Below are positions 1 to 7,880 of a stretch of DNA of 64,000 bases, one piece after another. The DNA is taken from assembly GCA_016235555.1 (NCBI GenBank), contig JACRKC010000122.1, positions 1-64,000 of the forward strand. Reading direction: 5' to 3'. The position numbers and the translations under genes are program-made. Numbering within the stretch: the first letter of the stretch is position 1; every line of letters begins with the position of its first letter. Origin of the DNA: Verrucomicrobiota bacterium (GTDB taxonomy: Bacteria > Verrucomicrobiota > Verrucomicrobiia > Opitutales > Opitutaceae). The notes under the pieces were generated by a model. That model had not been told where the DNA came from and ran no database searches. It saw nothing but the letters and a program-made list of their open reading frames with translations.

Positions 1-1
1 C

Positions 2-1732
2 CCCGCCCTCGGCATCACGATCCCCGTCGGCACGGATTCGATGAGCATGAGCACCGTCTGGGAGGAAAAAAGTCAGGAGGGCGGTGACAAGAAGCGCATG
101 ACCGCGCCGGTTTCGCTGATCGTATCGGCCTTCGCCCCCGTCACCGACATCCGCCTCTCCCTCACGCCGCAATTGCAAACCAGCTCTCAGCTCTCAGCTC
201 TCAACTCTCAGCCCAGTCAGGACACTCTCCTTCTCCTCATCGACCTTGGCCGCGGCCAGAACCGCCTCGGCGGTTCCATCCTCGCGCAAGTCGTCTCGCA
301 ACTCGGCGAAGCCACCCCCGACGTCGACAGCGCCACCGACCTGAAAAATTTCTGGAACGCGATCCAGCAACTCGGCCGTGAGCAAAAACTCCTCGCCTAC
401 CACGACCGCAGCGACGGCGGCCTGTTCGCGACTGTCGTCGAGATGGCCTTCGCCGGCCACACCGGAGTCGACCTTGAGCTGCCTTCCTGTAGGTCGGGCT
501 TTACGCCCGACGCACATGTCGGGGATAAACCCCGACCTACCGACTTGGCGTTCGCCCAACTTTTCTCCGAGGAGCTTGGCGCCGTCATCCAAATTCGCTC
601 CACCGATCTTACCGCAGTCACTGCCACGCTGCGCACGCATGGACTCGCCGAGGCCACCACGCGCATCGGCACGCTCAATCAAACCCACACGATCCGCCTT
701 CGCCAGAACGGTGCCACGTTGTTCGAAGAAAACCTCTTCGCCCTCCGCGCCATCTGGTCCGACGTCACCCGCCGCATCGCCGCCCTCCGCGACAACCCCG
801 CTTGCGCCGAGCAGGAACATCAGCTCCGCCTCGATCCAACTGATCCCGGCATCACGCCAAGAATCACATTTCAAATTTCTAACCCAGAGTTCACGGAGAG
901 CACAGAGCGTCGGAAAAACCAAGCCTCTGGGACCTCTGTGTCCTCTGTGTTAAGAACCAAGCCCCCGATCGCCATCCTCCGCGAGCAAGGCGTGAACGGC
1001 GAAGTCGAGATGGCCGCCGCGTTCACGCGCGCCGGCTTCCGCGCGGTCGACGTGCACATGACCGACATCCTGTCGGGCCGCGTGTCGCTCCGCGATTTCC
1101 GCGGACTCGCCGCGTGCGGCGGCTTCAGCTACGGCGACGTGCTCGGCGCCGGCGAAGGCTGGGCCAAGAGCATCCTTTTCAACGAGCGCGCCCGCGCCGA
1201 ATTTGCCGCGTTTTTCGCGCGCACCGACACCTTCGCCCTCGGCGTCTGCAACGGCTGCCAGATGATGAGCAACCTGCACTCGATCATCCCCGGCTCCGAC
1301 CACTGGCCGCACTTCGTCCAGAACAAATCCGAGCGCTACGAAGGCCGCTACGTTTCCCTCAAAATCGAAAAAAGCCCGAGCCTCCTCTTCGCCGGCATGG
1401 AAGGCTCCGTGATCCCGATCTGCACCGCGCACGGCGAAGGCTACGCCGAGTTCGCCGATGCCGCCGCCGCGCAGCGTTGCAGCGAGTCCGGCCTCGTCGC
1501 CGCGCGTTATGTGGATAACCATCATCGAGTGACCGAGCACTACCCGCTCAACCCGAACGGCTCCCCCTTCGGCCTGACCGCGCTGACGACCACGACCGGC
1601 CGCGTGACGATCATGATGCCGCACCCCGAGCGCGTCTTCCGCAGCGCCTGCATGAGCTGGTCCCCCCGCAACTGGGCCGAAGACTCCCCCTGGATGCGCC
1701 TCTTCTACAACGCGCGTGCGTGGGTGGGATGA
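2..1732 (+). CDS. purL: Phosphoribosylformylglycinamidine synthase, C-terminal part (5' end outside window)
   Basis: Makes FGAM from FGAR, ATP and glutamine in purine synthesis. The frame is open from the window edge. It begins in the second AIR-synthase-like half (PVGTDSMSM; YHDRSDGG) and ends with a class I glutaminase domain carrying the nucleophile Cys in LGVCNGCQMMS and the His in MPHPERVFR, as in the long one-chain enzyme. Compared with what I remember of the E. coli protein, three segments are extra: about 181-213 (CTCTCAGCT-type direct repeats), 489-540 (hairpin repeat) and 881-952 (CTCTGTG-type repeat). All three are read in frame with no stop, and all motifs after them are intact. 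The stop overlaps the next start (ATGA). Confidence 0.97.
   Translation, partial: PALGITIPVGTDSMSMSTVWEEKSQEGGDKKRMTAPVSLIVSAFAPVTDIRLSLTPQLQTSSQLSALNSQPSQDTLLLLIDLGRGQNRLGGSILAQVVSQLGEATPDVDSATDLKNFWNAIQQLGREQKLLAYHDRSDGGLFATVVEMAFAGHTGVDLELPSCRSGFTPDAHVGDKPRPTDLAFAQLFSEELGAVIQIRSTDLTAVTATLRTHGLAEATTRIGTLNQTHTIRLRQNGATLFEENLFALRAIWSDVTRRIAALRDNPACAEQEHQLRLDPTDPGITPRITFQISNPEFTESTERRKNQASGTSVSSVLRTKPPIAILREQGVNGEVEMAAAFTRAGFRAVDVHMTDILSGRVSLRDFRGLAACGGFSYGDVLGAGEGWAKSILFNERARAEFAAFFARTDTFALGVCNGCQMMSNLHSIIPGSDHWPHFVQNKSERYEGRYVSLKIEKSPSLLFAGMEGSVIPICTAHGEGYAEFADAAAAQRCSESGLVAARYVDNHHRVTEHYPLNPNGSPFGLTALTTTTGRVTIMMPHPERVFRSACMSWSPRNWAEDSPWMRLFYNARAWVG
181..213. repeat. CTCTCAGCT-type short direct repeat inside purL
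   Basis: Successive copies of AGCTCTC read in frame as a Ser/Gln/Leu-rich loop between the conserved TPQL and LLLIDLG segments of PurL. A related tract lies inside the U32 peptidase gene near 58079. Confidence 0.7.
489..540. repeat. GTAG...CTAC twin-hairpin element inside purL
   Basis: Outer arms GTAGGTCGGG and CCCGACCTAC enclose two hairpins, GTCGGGC-TTTAC-GCCCGAC and GTCGGGG-ATAAA-CCCCGAC. The 52 nt are translated in frame within PurL as an extra Arg/Pro/Gly-rich loop before the conserved FSEELGAVIQ segment. Confidence 0.85.
881..952. repeat. CTCTGTG-type imperfect inverted repeat inside purL
   Basis: The left arm contains CACGGAGAGCACAGAG and the right arm CCTCTGTGTCCTCTGTG, an imperfect reverse complement. 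It is read in frame as a Ser/Thr-rich linker just before the glutaminase domain (IAILREQGVNG). Confidence 0.7.
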
Positions 1733-2388
1733 ACCGGCTTGATCAGCAAGGCTGGGACTGCACGAGGAGTGAACTCACTCCGCACGTCATCAATGAACTG
1801 AAGTCGACAATCTACAGAGAAGGTGCTGCCGGCTCGCGCTGCTTGCTGGATGTCGCGATTGTTAACCAAACTGCGGCGCTGCTTCGCGCCCGGTTGATCC
1901 GACAATCAATCTTGTCGGAACGCTCTGTGGCCATACAGGCCATAGCGTTCGACAAGACTCCTTCCACCAACTGGAAGGTCACCTGGCATCAGGACCTGAT
2001 GTTTCCTCTGGCACATCGAGCGACTTCGCCCGGCTACACCCTACCCACCGTGAAAGACGGTATCGACTACGCCCGCCCACCACGCGCGGTCTTGGAAACT
2101 CTGCTCGCAGTTCGCCTTCATCTCGATGATTGCGACGAGACCAACGGGCCGCTGCGTGTTGCGCCCGGCAGTCATCGTCTCGGAATCCTCAGAAACTCCG
2201 ACATCGCGTCGACGGTCGAACACCTGGGCGAGATCTCCTGTCTCGCCGAAAGCGGTGACGCAGTGTTGATGCGCCCTCTTACGCTGCATGCTTCCTCCGT
2301 GGCCCGTGCGCCACGCCACCGTCGTGTTTTGCACCTTGTATATCACTCCGGTCCTGAAACTCCCGAACCTTGGTATCGTGCAATCTGA
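1729..2388 (+). CDS. Phytanoyl-CoA dioxygenase family protein (Fe(II)/2-oxoglutarate oxygenase)
   Basis: A 219-residue protein with the facial-triad pattern of PhyH-type non-haem iron oxygenases: H87-x-D89 (TWHQD) and a distal His near 187 (LTLHASS), followed by an Arg-rich strand that could bind 2-oxoglutarate. GPLRVAPGSH is typical of the family. The substrate is unknown. The ATG overlaps the purL stop (ATGA); a GTG nine bases upstream is possible. Base composition and codon choice are visibly less GC-rich than in the flanking genes, which suggests acquisition by transfer (inference). Confidence 0.8.
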   Translation: MNRLDQQGWDCTRSELTPHVINELKSTIYREGAAGSRCLLDVAIVNQTAALLRARLIRQSILSERSVAIQAIAFDKTPSTNWKVTWHQDLMFPLAHRATSPGYTLPTVKDGIDYARPPRAVLETLLAVRLHLDDCDETNGPLRVAPGSHRLGILRNSDIASTVEHLGEISCLAESGDAVLMRPLTLHASSVARAPRHRRVLHLVYHSGPETPEPWYRAI

Positions 2389-2418
2389 GAGAACTGAAGC
2401 GAAGCTCGAAACATCCGG

Positions 2419-2823
2419 TCACGCGATCAACCACGCCGCCGGATGCTTGATCCCGGCATCGAGCGTCGCAAGACGCGCACCTTCAGCAGCGGCCATCTCA
2501 CAAAGATAGAGATCGCTGACGTCCTTGTGTGAACGCACCATCTTGCCTCGCAGCACGGATGCCGGCGGCAGCCGATCCACGAACCGGTAACGCCGGCCCA
2601 AGCTCGCAGTAAATTGAGCAAGTGCGGTGTCGGCATCTGCAAAGCTGGCGGCAATCGTCTTATCCGCGATCGAGACCCGGATAAAACTCAACTCGGTGAA
2701 AGCACACCCCAACACCTGCGGCGACTCCCGGGCAAACCACGCATGAGCGCGGCCGTGCAGGCTGTGCACATCCCAGAGCAACCCGATGAGGGCATTGACG
2801 TCGAGCAGGCAGGGCTGGCTCAC
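2419..2823 (-). CDS. PIN-domain ribonuclease toxin, VapC-like
   Basis: 134 residues. It starts at a GTG overlapping the antitoxin stop by 4 bp (GTGA). The N-terminal CLLDVNALIGLL gives the first PIN aspartate. A central Glu (FTELS) and later Asp residues (SHKDVSDLYL, LATLDAGI) complete a plausible acidic metal site. VapC toxins cleave RNA and are held inactive by the cognate antitoxin. Order antitoxin-toxin, overlap and size all fit a type II system. A longer reading frame exists upstream but runs antisense through other genes. Confidence 0.85.
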   Translation of the reverse strand: MSQPCLLDVNALIGLLWDVHSLHGRAHAWFARESPQVLGCAFTELSFIRVSIADKTIAASFADADTALAQFTASLGRRYRFVDRLPPASVLRGKMVRSHKDVSDLYLCEMAAAEGARLATLDAGIKHPAAWLIA

Positions 2824-3077
2824 AGCAGTTCGGCGTGCAATCGCGCGATCCCGGCGGCGGTCACTTTGCGCGCCGGTCGCTCGAGTGCGGTCATGATCGG
2901 CAGGCCGGAAACCGGATGCGCCGCCAACTTGTAGCGCCGCGACCGGACCAGCGGACGCAAGAGCACGCCCCCGTCGCGTAATTCGACCGACAGTCGCGCC
3001 CCGGAATTGGCCCGTAACCGGCGGCGCGCCGCGGAGGGCAGCTGCACCTGACCTTTGGCGGAAAGCGTCGCTTGCAT
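2820..3077 (-). CDS. AbrB/SpoVT-type antitoxin of the VapC pair
   Basis: 85 residues. The first half (MQATLSAKGQVQLPSAARRR) is a swapped-hairpin AbrB domain like those of VapB/MazE-type antitoxins. The C-terminal half is probably the toxin-binding tail. The ATG at 3077 is chosen because the AbrB motif begins there; the frame continues 12 codons further up. It is presumably the autorepressor of the operon (family knowledge). Confidence 0.8.
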   Translation of the reverse strand: MQATLSAKGQVQLPSAARRRLRANSGARLSVELRDGGVLLRPLVRSRRYKLAAHPVSGLPIMTALERPARKVTAAGIARLHAELL

Positions 3078-3119
3078 GACGGCACTTATCCGAGGCCATC
3101 GGCCCCTCGTCAAGCGACG

Positions 3120-4130
3120 CTATTTTCCGCCGGCCTTCGGGTCCAGCTCCGCATCGATCACCTTCAGCAACGACTTCTCTCCGGGCGCGTCGTTGTCGAG
3201 CGACCAGATCATGACGCCGGCGAAACCTTCTTCGCGCACGAGCCTCGCTTTGGCGCGCATCGTCGGGATGCCGTTGTAGTAGATCGTTTCGCCCGATTGA
3301 TCGCGGTGCTCGGCGCCGGGGAAACGGGCGACGATGCTCTTGTAACCGTTCCCGCCGCGCCGTTCGGCCACCGCCGGACCGAACGCGTGGCCGTAGAACG
3401 GCACGCCGAGCACGAGCTTCGTCTTTGGCACACCGCGTTTCAGCCAGTAGTCGAGGTTGGACCGAGCAAACTCGAACGATGAGTGCGGGCCGGGTCGGTT
3501 CGGCGCCCACGAGCCGGTCGCGTCGTAGGCCATCACGTTGATGAAATCGAAGGCGGCGAGCGCCGCGTCCGACACCCGCGCGCCGCCGTAGCCCTGCGAG
3601 AGCGCGGCCGTGAGCAGCTTGCCGGCCGGACGGAGCCGCGCGGCGAGTTCGACGATGAACGGCCCGTAGTCCGCGTTGATCGACGGGCCTTCGAGGTCGA
3701 CGTCGAGGCCGTCGAAACCGTGCGCCGTCACATAGGCCGCGAGCTTCGCCGCAAACGCCGCGCGACTCGCCGGACTGACGAGCGCCAGATAGCGTGGCTT
3801 CAGCACGCGATCCTCGGCCGCCGAACCGCCCCCGATCGAGACGAGCACTTTCACGCCGCGTGCATGCGCCGCCTGGATGAGCGCCGCGTTGTGCGCGCGA
3901 AAAGACATGTCGCCTGCATCGTTGGTCGGATTTTCAAACGCGATGTTGAGGTGCGTGACCTTCGCGTAATCGATGGCTGCGGCGAAGCTCTTCAGATCAC
4001 CCCAATTCGGCACATAGCCAACGACCTTGGGGCGCGGCCGCTCGGGCGCGGGCTTCGGCGGTTCGCTCACGCAGCCGGCGAGAACCAGCGCACCCGCCAA
4101 CAGGGCGGCAGAAACCGGGAAAAAGTTCAT
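3120..4130 (-). CDS. Glycoside hydrolase family 18 lipoprotein (chitinase-like)
   Basis: 336 residues. The N-terminal signal has a lipobox ending LAGC with Cys20, so the mature protein is probably membrane-anchored in the periplasm or on the surface. The GH18 signature DGLDVDLEG at 140-148 is intact, with catalytic Glu147 and the supporting Asp residues. KVLVSIGGG is the conserved strand 3, and IWSLDND near the end is typical. It could act on chitin, peptidoglycan-derived sugars or other N-acetylglucosamine polymers. Its start overlaps the upstream membrane-protein stop by one base (TGATG), suggesting co-transcription. Confidence 0.9.
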   Translation of the reverse strand: MNFFPVSAALLAGALVLAGCVSEPPKPAPERPRPKVVGYVPNWGDLKSFAAAIDYAKVTHLNIAFENPTNDAGDMSFRAHNAALIQAAHARGVKVLVSIGGGSAAEDRVLKPRYLALVSPASRAAFAAKLAAYVTAHGFDGLDVDLEGPSINADYGPFIVELAARLRPAGKLLTAALSQGYGGARVSDAALAAFDFINVMAYDATGSWAPNRPGPHSSFEFARSNLDYWLKRGVPKTKLVLGVPFYGHAFGPAVAERRGGNGYKSIVARFPGAEHRDQSGETIYYNGIPTMRAKARLVREEGFAGVMIWSLDNDAPGEKSLLKVIDAELDPKAGGK

Positions 4131-4462
4131 CAATACCGGCTCATCACGCCATAGAACACGAACCACAGCAGCCCCACGAGCAACGCGATCCCGGTGAACG
4201 CCAGCCGCAGCACCGTCGCGGTGTCCGAAGCCGACAACACACGGAACGAAACAACCAGGATCGCGACGCTGCCCAACCCGGCGAGCAGCAGAAAATCCCG
4301 CGTGCGCCGGCTGGTGGTGCGCACCGCCACGGGCGGCGGCGGCTTGGCGCCGTGCTTGCGCAATTCGTAGAGCAACTCCGCATTCGTCGGCATGCGATCA
4401 TCGCCAATCGGCGTATGCGTGGCCTCCGACGGAGTTTTGAAGCGGTGGTTGCTGCGCGCCAT
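4130..4462 (-). CDS. Small membrane protein of unknown function
   Basis: 110 residues. A polar N-terminus of about 55 residues is followed by two predicted transmembrane helices (FLLLAGLGSVAILVVSF and a second near LAFTGIALLVGLLWFVFYG) and a short C-terminal tail. No family recognised. An internal ATG at MPTNAELL is an alternative start. It is coupled by a one-base overlap to the GH18 lipoprotein gene downstream. Confidence 0.6.
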   Translation of the reverse strand: MARSNHRFKTPSEATHTPIGDDRMPTNAELLYELRKHGAKPPPPVAVRTTSRRTRDFLLLAGLGSVAILVVSFRVLSASDTATVLRLAFTGIALLVGLLWFVFYGVMSRY

Positions 4463-4468
4463 GGCGGA

Positions 4469-5128
4469 TCACTCGCGCGGTCGTGCGAAGCCCACGATCT
4501 GGTTTCGCTCGCGATGATTGGTCCAGAAACTCACGCCATCAAATGCGAGGCCCCGCGCTGAGAAACCGATTCGCGCCAGCACCACACAGCCACCCGTGCG
4601 CGGATCAAGTTTCTCCAGGAAATACTCGTCCGACTCCTCGTCGGTCGTCGTCGCCAGATAGAACTGCCCGCCGACATGGCAGTGCCCCACGACTTGGTGC
4701 GGCGATTTCAACACCCGGCCGGGCGTCCCGTCGGCGCCGACCGAGATCAGTTTTTGCGGATACCATTGGCTGAGCACGAGCGACGCGCCGTCGTGCGACA
4801 AGTGAGAGCCCATGCCGTCGGGGCACGGCAGGACGAACGCGGGATCGAAGCCCTGCCCCGGCCGCACGCGCCGGATGCGCCGGCCGTCGACATTCGGCAG
4901 GTCGACGCCGCAGACGACGTAGAGCGCATCGCCGTGCCGCGTGACACCCCAGACCGTGTCGCCGTCCGGCACCGGAATTTCCCATGTGACTTTCAACGTG
5001 CTGCGCTCGACGGCGTAAAAGCGTTTCGTCTCGCGCGAGCTCAGCCAGAGGGTCGGACCGTCGGCACAGATGGCCTGCGGTTTGGGGAAAGGCGAAGCGA
5101 GCCGGTGGAGTTCGGTGATGTTCTGCAT
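4469..5128 (-). CDS. Beta-propeller-like protein of unknown function
   Basis: 219 residues, starting MQNITELHRLASPF. Regularly spaced short strands with Trp/Gly (LWLSSRETKRFYAV, VWGVTRHGDALYVVCG, LATTTDEESDEYFLEKL, FWTNHRERNQIVGF) look like four or five propeller blades. They recall glutamine-cyclotransferase-like or YncE-like proteins. No signal peptide is evident, so a cytoplasmic location is likely. It lies 6 bp upstream of the small membrane protein gene. Function not known. Confidence 0.65.
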   Translation of the reverse strand: MQNITELHRLASPFPKPQAICADGPTLWLSSRETKRFYAVERSTLKVTWEIPVPDGDTVWGVTRHGDALYVVCGVDLPNVDGRRIRRVRPGQGFDPAFVLPCPDGMGSHLSHDGASLVLSQWYPQKLISVGADGTPGRVLKSPHQVVGHCHVGGQFYLATTTDEESDEYFLEKLDPRTGGCVVLARIGFSARGLAFDGVSFWTNHRERNQIVGFARPRE

Positions 5129-5215
5129 GGGTCGAGTTCTTGTAGCAATCGCCGGCGCCAAGGGAAGCGCCAAGCCGGCGCTCGCACGGCACACCGCGCA
5201 TCTCCGTTTTCTGAC

Positions 5216-5261
5216 TGAGGCGGGACGCCTCAGCCACGTGGACGAGGCGTCCCGCCTCGTC
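5216..5261. repeat. Twin-hairpin element, GCGGGACGC core
   Basis: The hairpin GAGGCGGGACGCCTC is followed about 13 nt later by GAGGCGTCCCGCCTC. The two are reverse complements of each other, so they can fold separately or together. The element lies between the divergent 4469-5128 gene and the spmA-spmB fusion. Confidence 0.85.
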
Positions 5262-5351
5262 GATTGCAGAAGAGTGAGCTGCCCCGCTTGGGCACACCGC
5301 CCGGTATTTTCGCTCGCCCGGTAAATACGGTCCGCCAACACTCCGCGCCCG

Positions 5352-6734
5352 ATGCTCAACTACCTCTGGCTCGGTCTCGTCGCGCTCGCCGCCGTCATCG
5401 GCGCGGCCACGGGCCGGCTCAAGGAGGTGACCGAGGGGGCGTTCACGATGGCCGACACGGCCGTGATGAAAATCGCGCTGCCGCTCGCCGGCGTGATGGC
5501 GCTCTGGCTCGGGCTCATGCGCCTCGCCGAACGCAGCGGACTCGTGCAGCAGCTCGCGCGCGGCCTGCGCCCGGTCATGCGCCGGCTGTTTCCCGACGTG
5601 CCCGAGGATCACCCGGCGATGGGCTCCATGCTGATGAACATGGCGGCCAACATGCTCGGCCTCTCCAACGCCGCCACGCCGCTCGGCCTGCGCGCGATGA
5701 AGGATCTCGAGACGCTCAACCGCCACCCGGGCACCGCGACCAACGCGATGTGCACCTTCCTCGCGATCAACACCAGCAGCATCCAGCTCCTGCCCACTAC
5801 CGCGATCGCCATCCTCGCCGCGCAGCACTCGAAGGATCCGACCGCCATCGTCGGCACGGCGTTGCTCGCGACGATCTGCTCGACGATCGCTGGCATCACC
5901 GCGGTGAAATGGATGGAGGGCTGGCGGATGTTTGGCACCGAGCCCGACATCGCAGCCGCTGCCGGCACTCCGCGCGCCGCCGAAGGCGAGGCCGAACCGG
6001 TGCTCGTCGCCGAGCCGGCGCCGATGCCGGCGTGGGGCCGCGCGGCCGTCGTGCTTTTGCTCGCGGGTTTCGCCGCGTTGCTCGTGTGGATCGTGGCCGC
6101 GCCGGCGAGCTATCACGCGGCGACGACCGCGCTCCACGGGAAGATTTTTCCGACCAACGTCGCCGCGCCCGCGTGGGAGAATCCCGCCGGCCAGCACATC
6201 GCGCTGCGCACCATCGGCACGATGTCGCTGCTCGCGGTGCCGTTCCTGCTCGTGTTCTTTCCGCTCTACGCGATGGCCCGCGGCGTGAAGGTCTACGAGG
6301 AATTCGTCGAGGGCGCGAAGGAGGGATTTCAGGTCGCGATCCGCATCATTCCGTTCCTTGTGGCGATTCTGGTCGCGATCGGGATGTTCCGCGGCGCGGG
6401 CGGCATCGAGGCGCTGAAGAGCGCGCTCGCGCCGTTGCTCACGCCCATCGGTTTTCCGCCCGACCTGCTGCCACTCGTGCTCGTGCGGCCGCTCAGCGGC
6501 AGCGCGACGACGGCGTTGTTCGTCGAGATCGTCGGCCGCCTCGGACCCGATGCGCTGATCACCCGCATGGCCGGCACGATTTTCGGGAGCACGGAGACGA
6601 CGTTCTACGTCATCGCCGTTTACTTCGGTTCGGTCGCGGTGCGCCGCACGCGCCATGCCGTCGCCGCGGGCTTGATCGCGGATTTCGCGGGCGTGGTGGC
6701 GTCGGTGATCATCTGCCGGCTGATGTTCGGTTGA
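5352..6734 (+). CDS. SpmA-SpmB fusion, nucleoside-recognition (Gate) domain membrane protein
   Basis: 460 residues with two Gate-domain halves. The first (GSMLMNMAANMLGLSNAATP, NAMCTFLAIN) matches spore maturation protein A. The second (EGFQVAIRIIPFLVAILVAI, VRPLSGSATTALFVEI, GSTETTFYVIAVYFGS) matches spore maturation protein B. About ten hydrophobic segments place it in the inner membrane. In endospore formers spmA and spmB are separate genes; the fusion is known in other bacteria. Its role in a non-sporulating cell is unclear and may involve nucleoside or small-molecule transport. The middle segment (residues about 200-235) is an Ala/Pro/Glu-rich linker. Confidence 0.9.
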   Translation: MLNYLWLGLVALAAVIGAATGRLKEVTEGAFTMADTAVMKIALPLAGVMALWLGLMRLAERSGLVQQLARGLRPVMRRLFPDVPEDHPAMGSMLMNMAANMLGLSNAATPLGLRAMKDLETLNRHPGTATNAMCTFLAINTSSIQLLPTTAIAILAAQHSKDPTAIVGTALLATICSTIAGITAVKWMEGWRMFGTEPDIAAAAGTPRAAEGEAEPVLVAEPAPMPAWGRAAVVLLLAGFAALLVWIVAAPASYHAATTALHGKIFPTNVAAPAWENPAGQHIALRTIGTMSLLAVPFLLVFFPLYAMARGVKVYEEFVEGAKEGFQVAIRIIPFLVAILVAIGMFRGAGGIEALKSALAPLLTPIGFPPDLLPLVLVRPLSGSATTALFVEIVGRLGPDALITRMAGTIFGSTETTFYVIAVYFGSVAVRRTRHAVAAGLIADFAGVVASVIICRLMFG

Positions 6735-6749
6735 AGCCTCGCAGACCGG

Positions 6750-6822
6750 TGTAGCAGCCGAGGTGACGAGGCTGGCCAACGCGCGCCGGACATTCTCCGG
6801 CCTCGTCACCTCGGCCGCTACG
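6750..6822. repeat. TGTAG...CTACG inverted repeat; supplies stop of the esterase gene
   Basis: The arms TGTAGCAGCCGAGGTGACGA and its near reverse complement (about 6798-6822) are separated by about 25 nt. The rightmost CTA (6818-6820) is the TAG stop of the minus-strand SGNH esterase. The element sits between two convergent genes and could also act as a terminator. Confidence 0.85.
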
Positions 6823-7777
6823 GCGCGCCGTTCTCGGTCACGTATTTCGCGTCGGCCTTGGCAACCGCGCGGCCCTTTTCCGAAAGCAGCGGGGTGAACC
6901 GGCTGTGCGGAAACGCCTTCAACCCCGCCACGATCGTCGCCGCCACGAAATCGGCGCCGGCGGCGTAGGTGTGGTTGTGGTCGCTGTAGAACTGGTCGAC
7001 TGCCGCGCGGCCCATCGCCTCGTAGCGGTCGGCGCATAGGTTGGTCAGATCGAGCACGGGCAGGTGCAGTCTCCGCCCGAGTTCCTTGGTCCATTGCGTG
7101 TAGCGTCCGCCGCCGGTGCCGCGCTCGATGCGATCCAGTTTCGGATCGTAGTCGGGCGGCAGCGGCTTGCTCGGCACGCCGGCGCGGAATTCCACTCCGC
7201 ACGGATTCGTCCAGATGTCGCGCGTGGTGACGGTCAGCAGGATCACACTGGCCCCGCGTTCGCGCGCCGCGGTTGCCATCGCTGACATATACCAACCGTA
7301 GGTATGCGCGACCTCGATGGCGCCATCGGCTCGTTTCACGTCGACGGTCTGGTCGCCGAGGCCGCGTAACGAGCCGCGGGCATTGGGAGCAGGCGGCGCC
7401 GTGCCGTCGTTGATGCCGAACACCAGCAGCACAAAATCGCCCGGGTTGATCCGCGGGAGCACGCCCGGCCAGTCGCCCGGGTTGGTGAAATACGTGCGGC
7501 TCGACGTGCCGGCGTGTGCGACGTTGGCCACGGTCGCCTTCGCCGGGTCGAAATAGTCCGCCAGCGGCGTGCCCCAGCCGGCGCAGGGTTCGCCGTTTTT
7601 GCCTTTCGCGGTGTTACGCGCGGTGGAGTCGCCGCACACGAAAATCGTCGGGCGCTCACCTCCCGATTGCGCGCCGGGGGCGTCAGGCGCACCACTGTGC
7701 AACACCACGGCGCCGACCGCCGGCCAGAGGAGGAGGCGCCATCGGCGCAAAAACGTCTTGGACCAATCCGAGGGCAT
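6818..7777 (-). CDS. Secreted SGNH/GDSL hydrolase, rhamnogalacturonan-acetylesterase-like
   Basis: 319 residues. A signal-anchor-like N-terminus (hydrophobic 11-30) suggests export. Block I is CGDSTARNT with Ser51. Block II has Gly in HAGTSSRTY. Block III is FGINDG with Asn123. Block V is SDHNHT with Asp266 and His269. These are the four SGNH blocks, and the spacing fits RGAE-type carbohydrate acetylesterases that deacetylate plant polysaccharides. The last residues and the TAG stop lie in the 6750-6822 repeat arm, so the C-terminus may have been trimmed or recoded there (inference). Confidence 0.88.
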   Translation of the reverse strand: MPSDWSKTFLRRWRLLLWPAVGAVVLHSGAPDAPGAQSGGERPTIFVCGDSTARNTAKGKNGEPCAGWGTPLADYFDPAKATVANVAHAGTSSRTYFTNPGDWPGVLPRINPGDFVLLVFGINDGTAPPAPNARGSLRGLGDQTVDVKRADGAIEVAHTYGWYMSAMATAARERGASVILLTVTTRDIWTNPCGVEFRAGVPSKPLPPDYDPKLDRIERGTGGGRYTQWTKELGRRLHLPVLDLTNLCADRYEAMGRAAVDQFYSDHNHTYAAGADFVAATIVAGLKAFPHSRFTPLLSEKGRAVAKADAKYVTENGAP

Positions 7778-7880
7778 GTGACGTCGCTCAGACGCATCGG
7801 CGCCCCCGGCGTTGCGCTCCGCCGCGCGATGCGCAATTCCCTCACTTGCCCTAGGGTAAACTTCCTACACGCTCCCGCCG

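Noticed and set aside
2824-3510. N-terminal extension of the VapC-like toxin
   Set aside because: It runs over the antitoxin and into the GH18 gene; the PIN domain begins exactly at the GTG that overlaps the antitoxin stop.
4605-7295. 896-codon open frame on the minus strand
   Set aside because: It is antisense to the SpmA-SpmB fusion and crosses other genes; the product is Arg/His/Gly-rich without domains. It is a by-product of high GC at third positions.
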